Shown: one piece after another, positions 63,652-64,000 of the stretch
Layout: the number at the start of each line of letters is the position of its first letter
Numbering within the stretch: position 1 is the stretch's first letter
Assembly (NCBI RefSeq): GCF_003075435.1
Contig: NZ_QCZJ01000007.1
Span: forward strand, 178,662 to 242,661
Origin: Terrimonas sp.
GTDB taxonomy: Bacteria > Bacteroidota > Bacteroidia > Chitinophagales > Chitinophagaceae
Direction of reading: 5' to 3'
Length of the DNA stretch: 64,000 bases
Position numbers and translations under genes: made by a program
The notes under the pieces: generated by a model
What the model saw: the letters and a program-made list of their open reading frames with translations, nothing else
Databases searched by the model: none
Told to the model about the DNA's origin: nothing

Positions 63652-64000
63652 TGTCTTGTCCTAGCATAAGTAGACAGATTTAAGAACAAAAAAATCTGTA
63701 ATACCATGACAAGAGATGTCCAAACGGTGATCCGGTATAGTATTAGCTTTAAGCAAAAAGTAGTCAGAGAGTTAGAAGAGGAAGGGTTAACAATATCAGA
63801 AGCGTCCCGTCGCTATGGAATAAAAGGAGGTCAGACGATCCAAAACTGGTTACGTAAATTTGGTAAAAATCATTTAATAAGTAAAATAGTAAGAATAGAG
63901 ATGAAAGGGGAAAAAGACCGTGTAAAAGAGTTGGAGTCGGAGTTAAAGCGGGTGAAACTGGCGCTGGCAGATGCTACGATGAAGAATGATATGCTGGAAA
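63652..64000 (+). mobile_element. IS3-family insertion sequence, left part
   Basis: The element probably begins near 63652 with a TG end (TGTCTTGTCCTAGCATAAG), followed by AGTAGACAGATTTAAGA and a transposase gene. The window ends within orfA, so the right end, orfB and target duplication cannot be seen. Exact start is uncertain by a few bases. Confidence 0.7.
63706..64000 (+). CDS. IS3-family transposase OrfA, 5' part
   Basis: The frame begins MTRDVQTVIRYSISFKQKVV and continues with a helix-turn-helix (EEEGLTISEASRRYGIKGGQTIQNWLRKFG), then a leucine-zipper-like stretch (EKDRVKELESELKRVKLALADATMKNDMLE). This is the orfA layout of IS3 elements, which bind the IS ends. The frame is open at the window end. 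In IS3 elements orfB follows by programmed -1 frameshift, outside the window. Confidence 0.85.
   Translation, partial: MTRDVQTVIRYSISFKQKVVRELEEEGLTISEASRRYGIKGGQTIQNWLRKFGKNHLISKIVRIEMKGEKDRVKELESELKRVKLALADATMKNDMLE

Overview
The window looks like a chromosomal segment of a Bacteroidota, most likely a Chitinophagaceae-type bacterium. The evidence is two SusC/SusD pairs, a sigma factor/FecR/STN-SusC signalling cassette, several -7 boxes of the Bacteroidota form TAnnTTTG close to start codons, a prokaryotic CCDC81-like HU protein, and almost no Shine-Dalgarno sequences. Assignment to family level is inference from gene content. No phage genes or CRISPR array were seen.

Layout. 0-9.4 kb: the 3' end of dacB, a DoxX membrane protein, a three-gene envelope group (1011-aa TPR protein, plugless outer-membrane barrel, HU-like membrane protein), then a run of minus-strand genes (unknown protein, secreted TIM-barrel sugar isomerase, ApaH-like phosphatase). 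9.4-26.6 kb: scattered single genes and pairs: a large PVC-type cytochrome lipoprotein, a PLP alpha-oxoamine synthase, YegP, an acetylxylan-esterase-like hydrolase, an SDR plus CoA-transferase operon, DUF4240 and DUF5829 proteins, an M20 amidohydrolase and an epimerase. 26.7-35.4 kb: a minus-strand uptake region with a DeoR regulator, SusC and SusD as one probable operon, and a TonB siderophore-type receptor upstream. 35.9-45.0 kb: a plus-strand glycan locus of GH18, ECF sigma, FecR, STN-domain SusC, SusD and a second GH18-fold lipoprotein whose catalytic acid is gone. Its downstream edge (45.1-46.3 kb) is decayed: a frameshifted FAD-oxidoreductase/golvesin-domain gene and a fragment of an SGNH hydrolase gene. 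46.3-48.6 kb: an AraC regulator and a histidine kinase. 48.6-49.9 kb: a gene-free repeat island. 49.9-50.1 kb: tRNA-Leu(TAA) and tRNA-Gly(GCC). 50.2-57.2 kb: housekeeping and small genes (GT2, histidine kinase, retropepsin-like protease, grpE-dnaJ, RlmI-type methyltransferase). 57.4-63.6 kb: a 2059-aa alpha-2-macroglobulin with an intact CxEQ thioester. The window ends inside an IS3-family element.

How genes work together. The 35.9-45.0 kb locus reads as a self-regulated uptake system: a secreted GH18 would cut a GlcNAc-containing glycan, SusC/SusD would import the product, and the STN domain of SusC would signal through FecR to the sigma factor. The last gene, a GH18 fold without its acid/base, is best read as a surface glycan-binding protein. 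The DeoR-SusC-SusD operon has a precise 10-bp triple repeat over its predicted promoter that could be the operator.

Non-coding structure is a notable part of this window. Three palindromic elements (near 9.6, 22.6 and 48.8 kb) share parts, and one seems to carry its core inverted relative to its flank. Several other intergenic repeat families sit just after genes.
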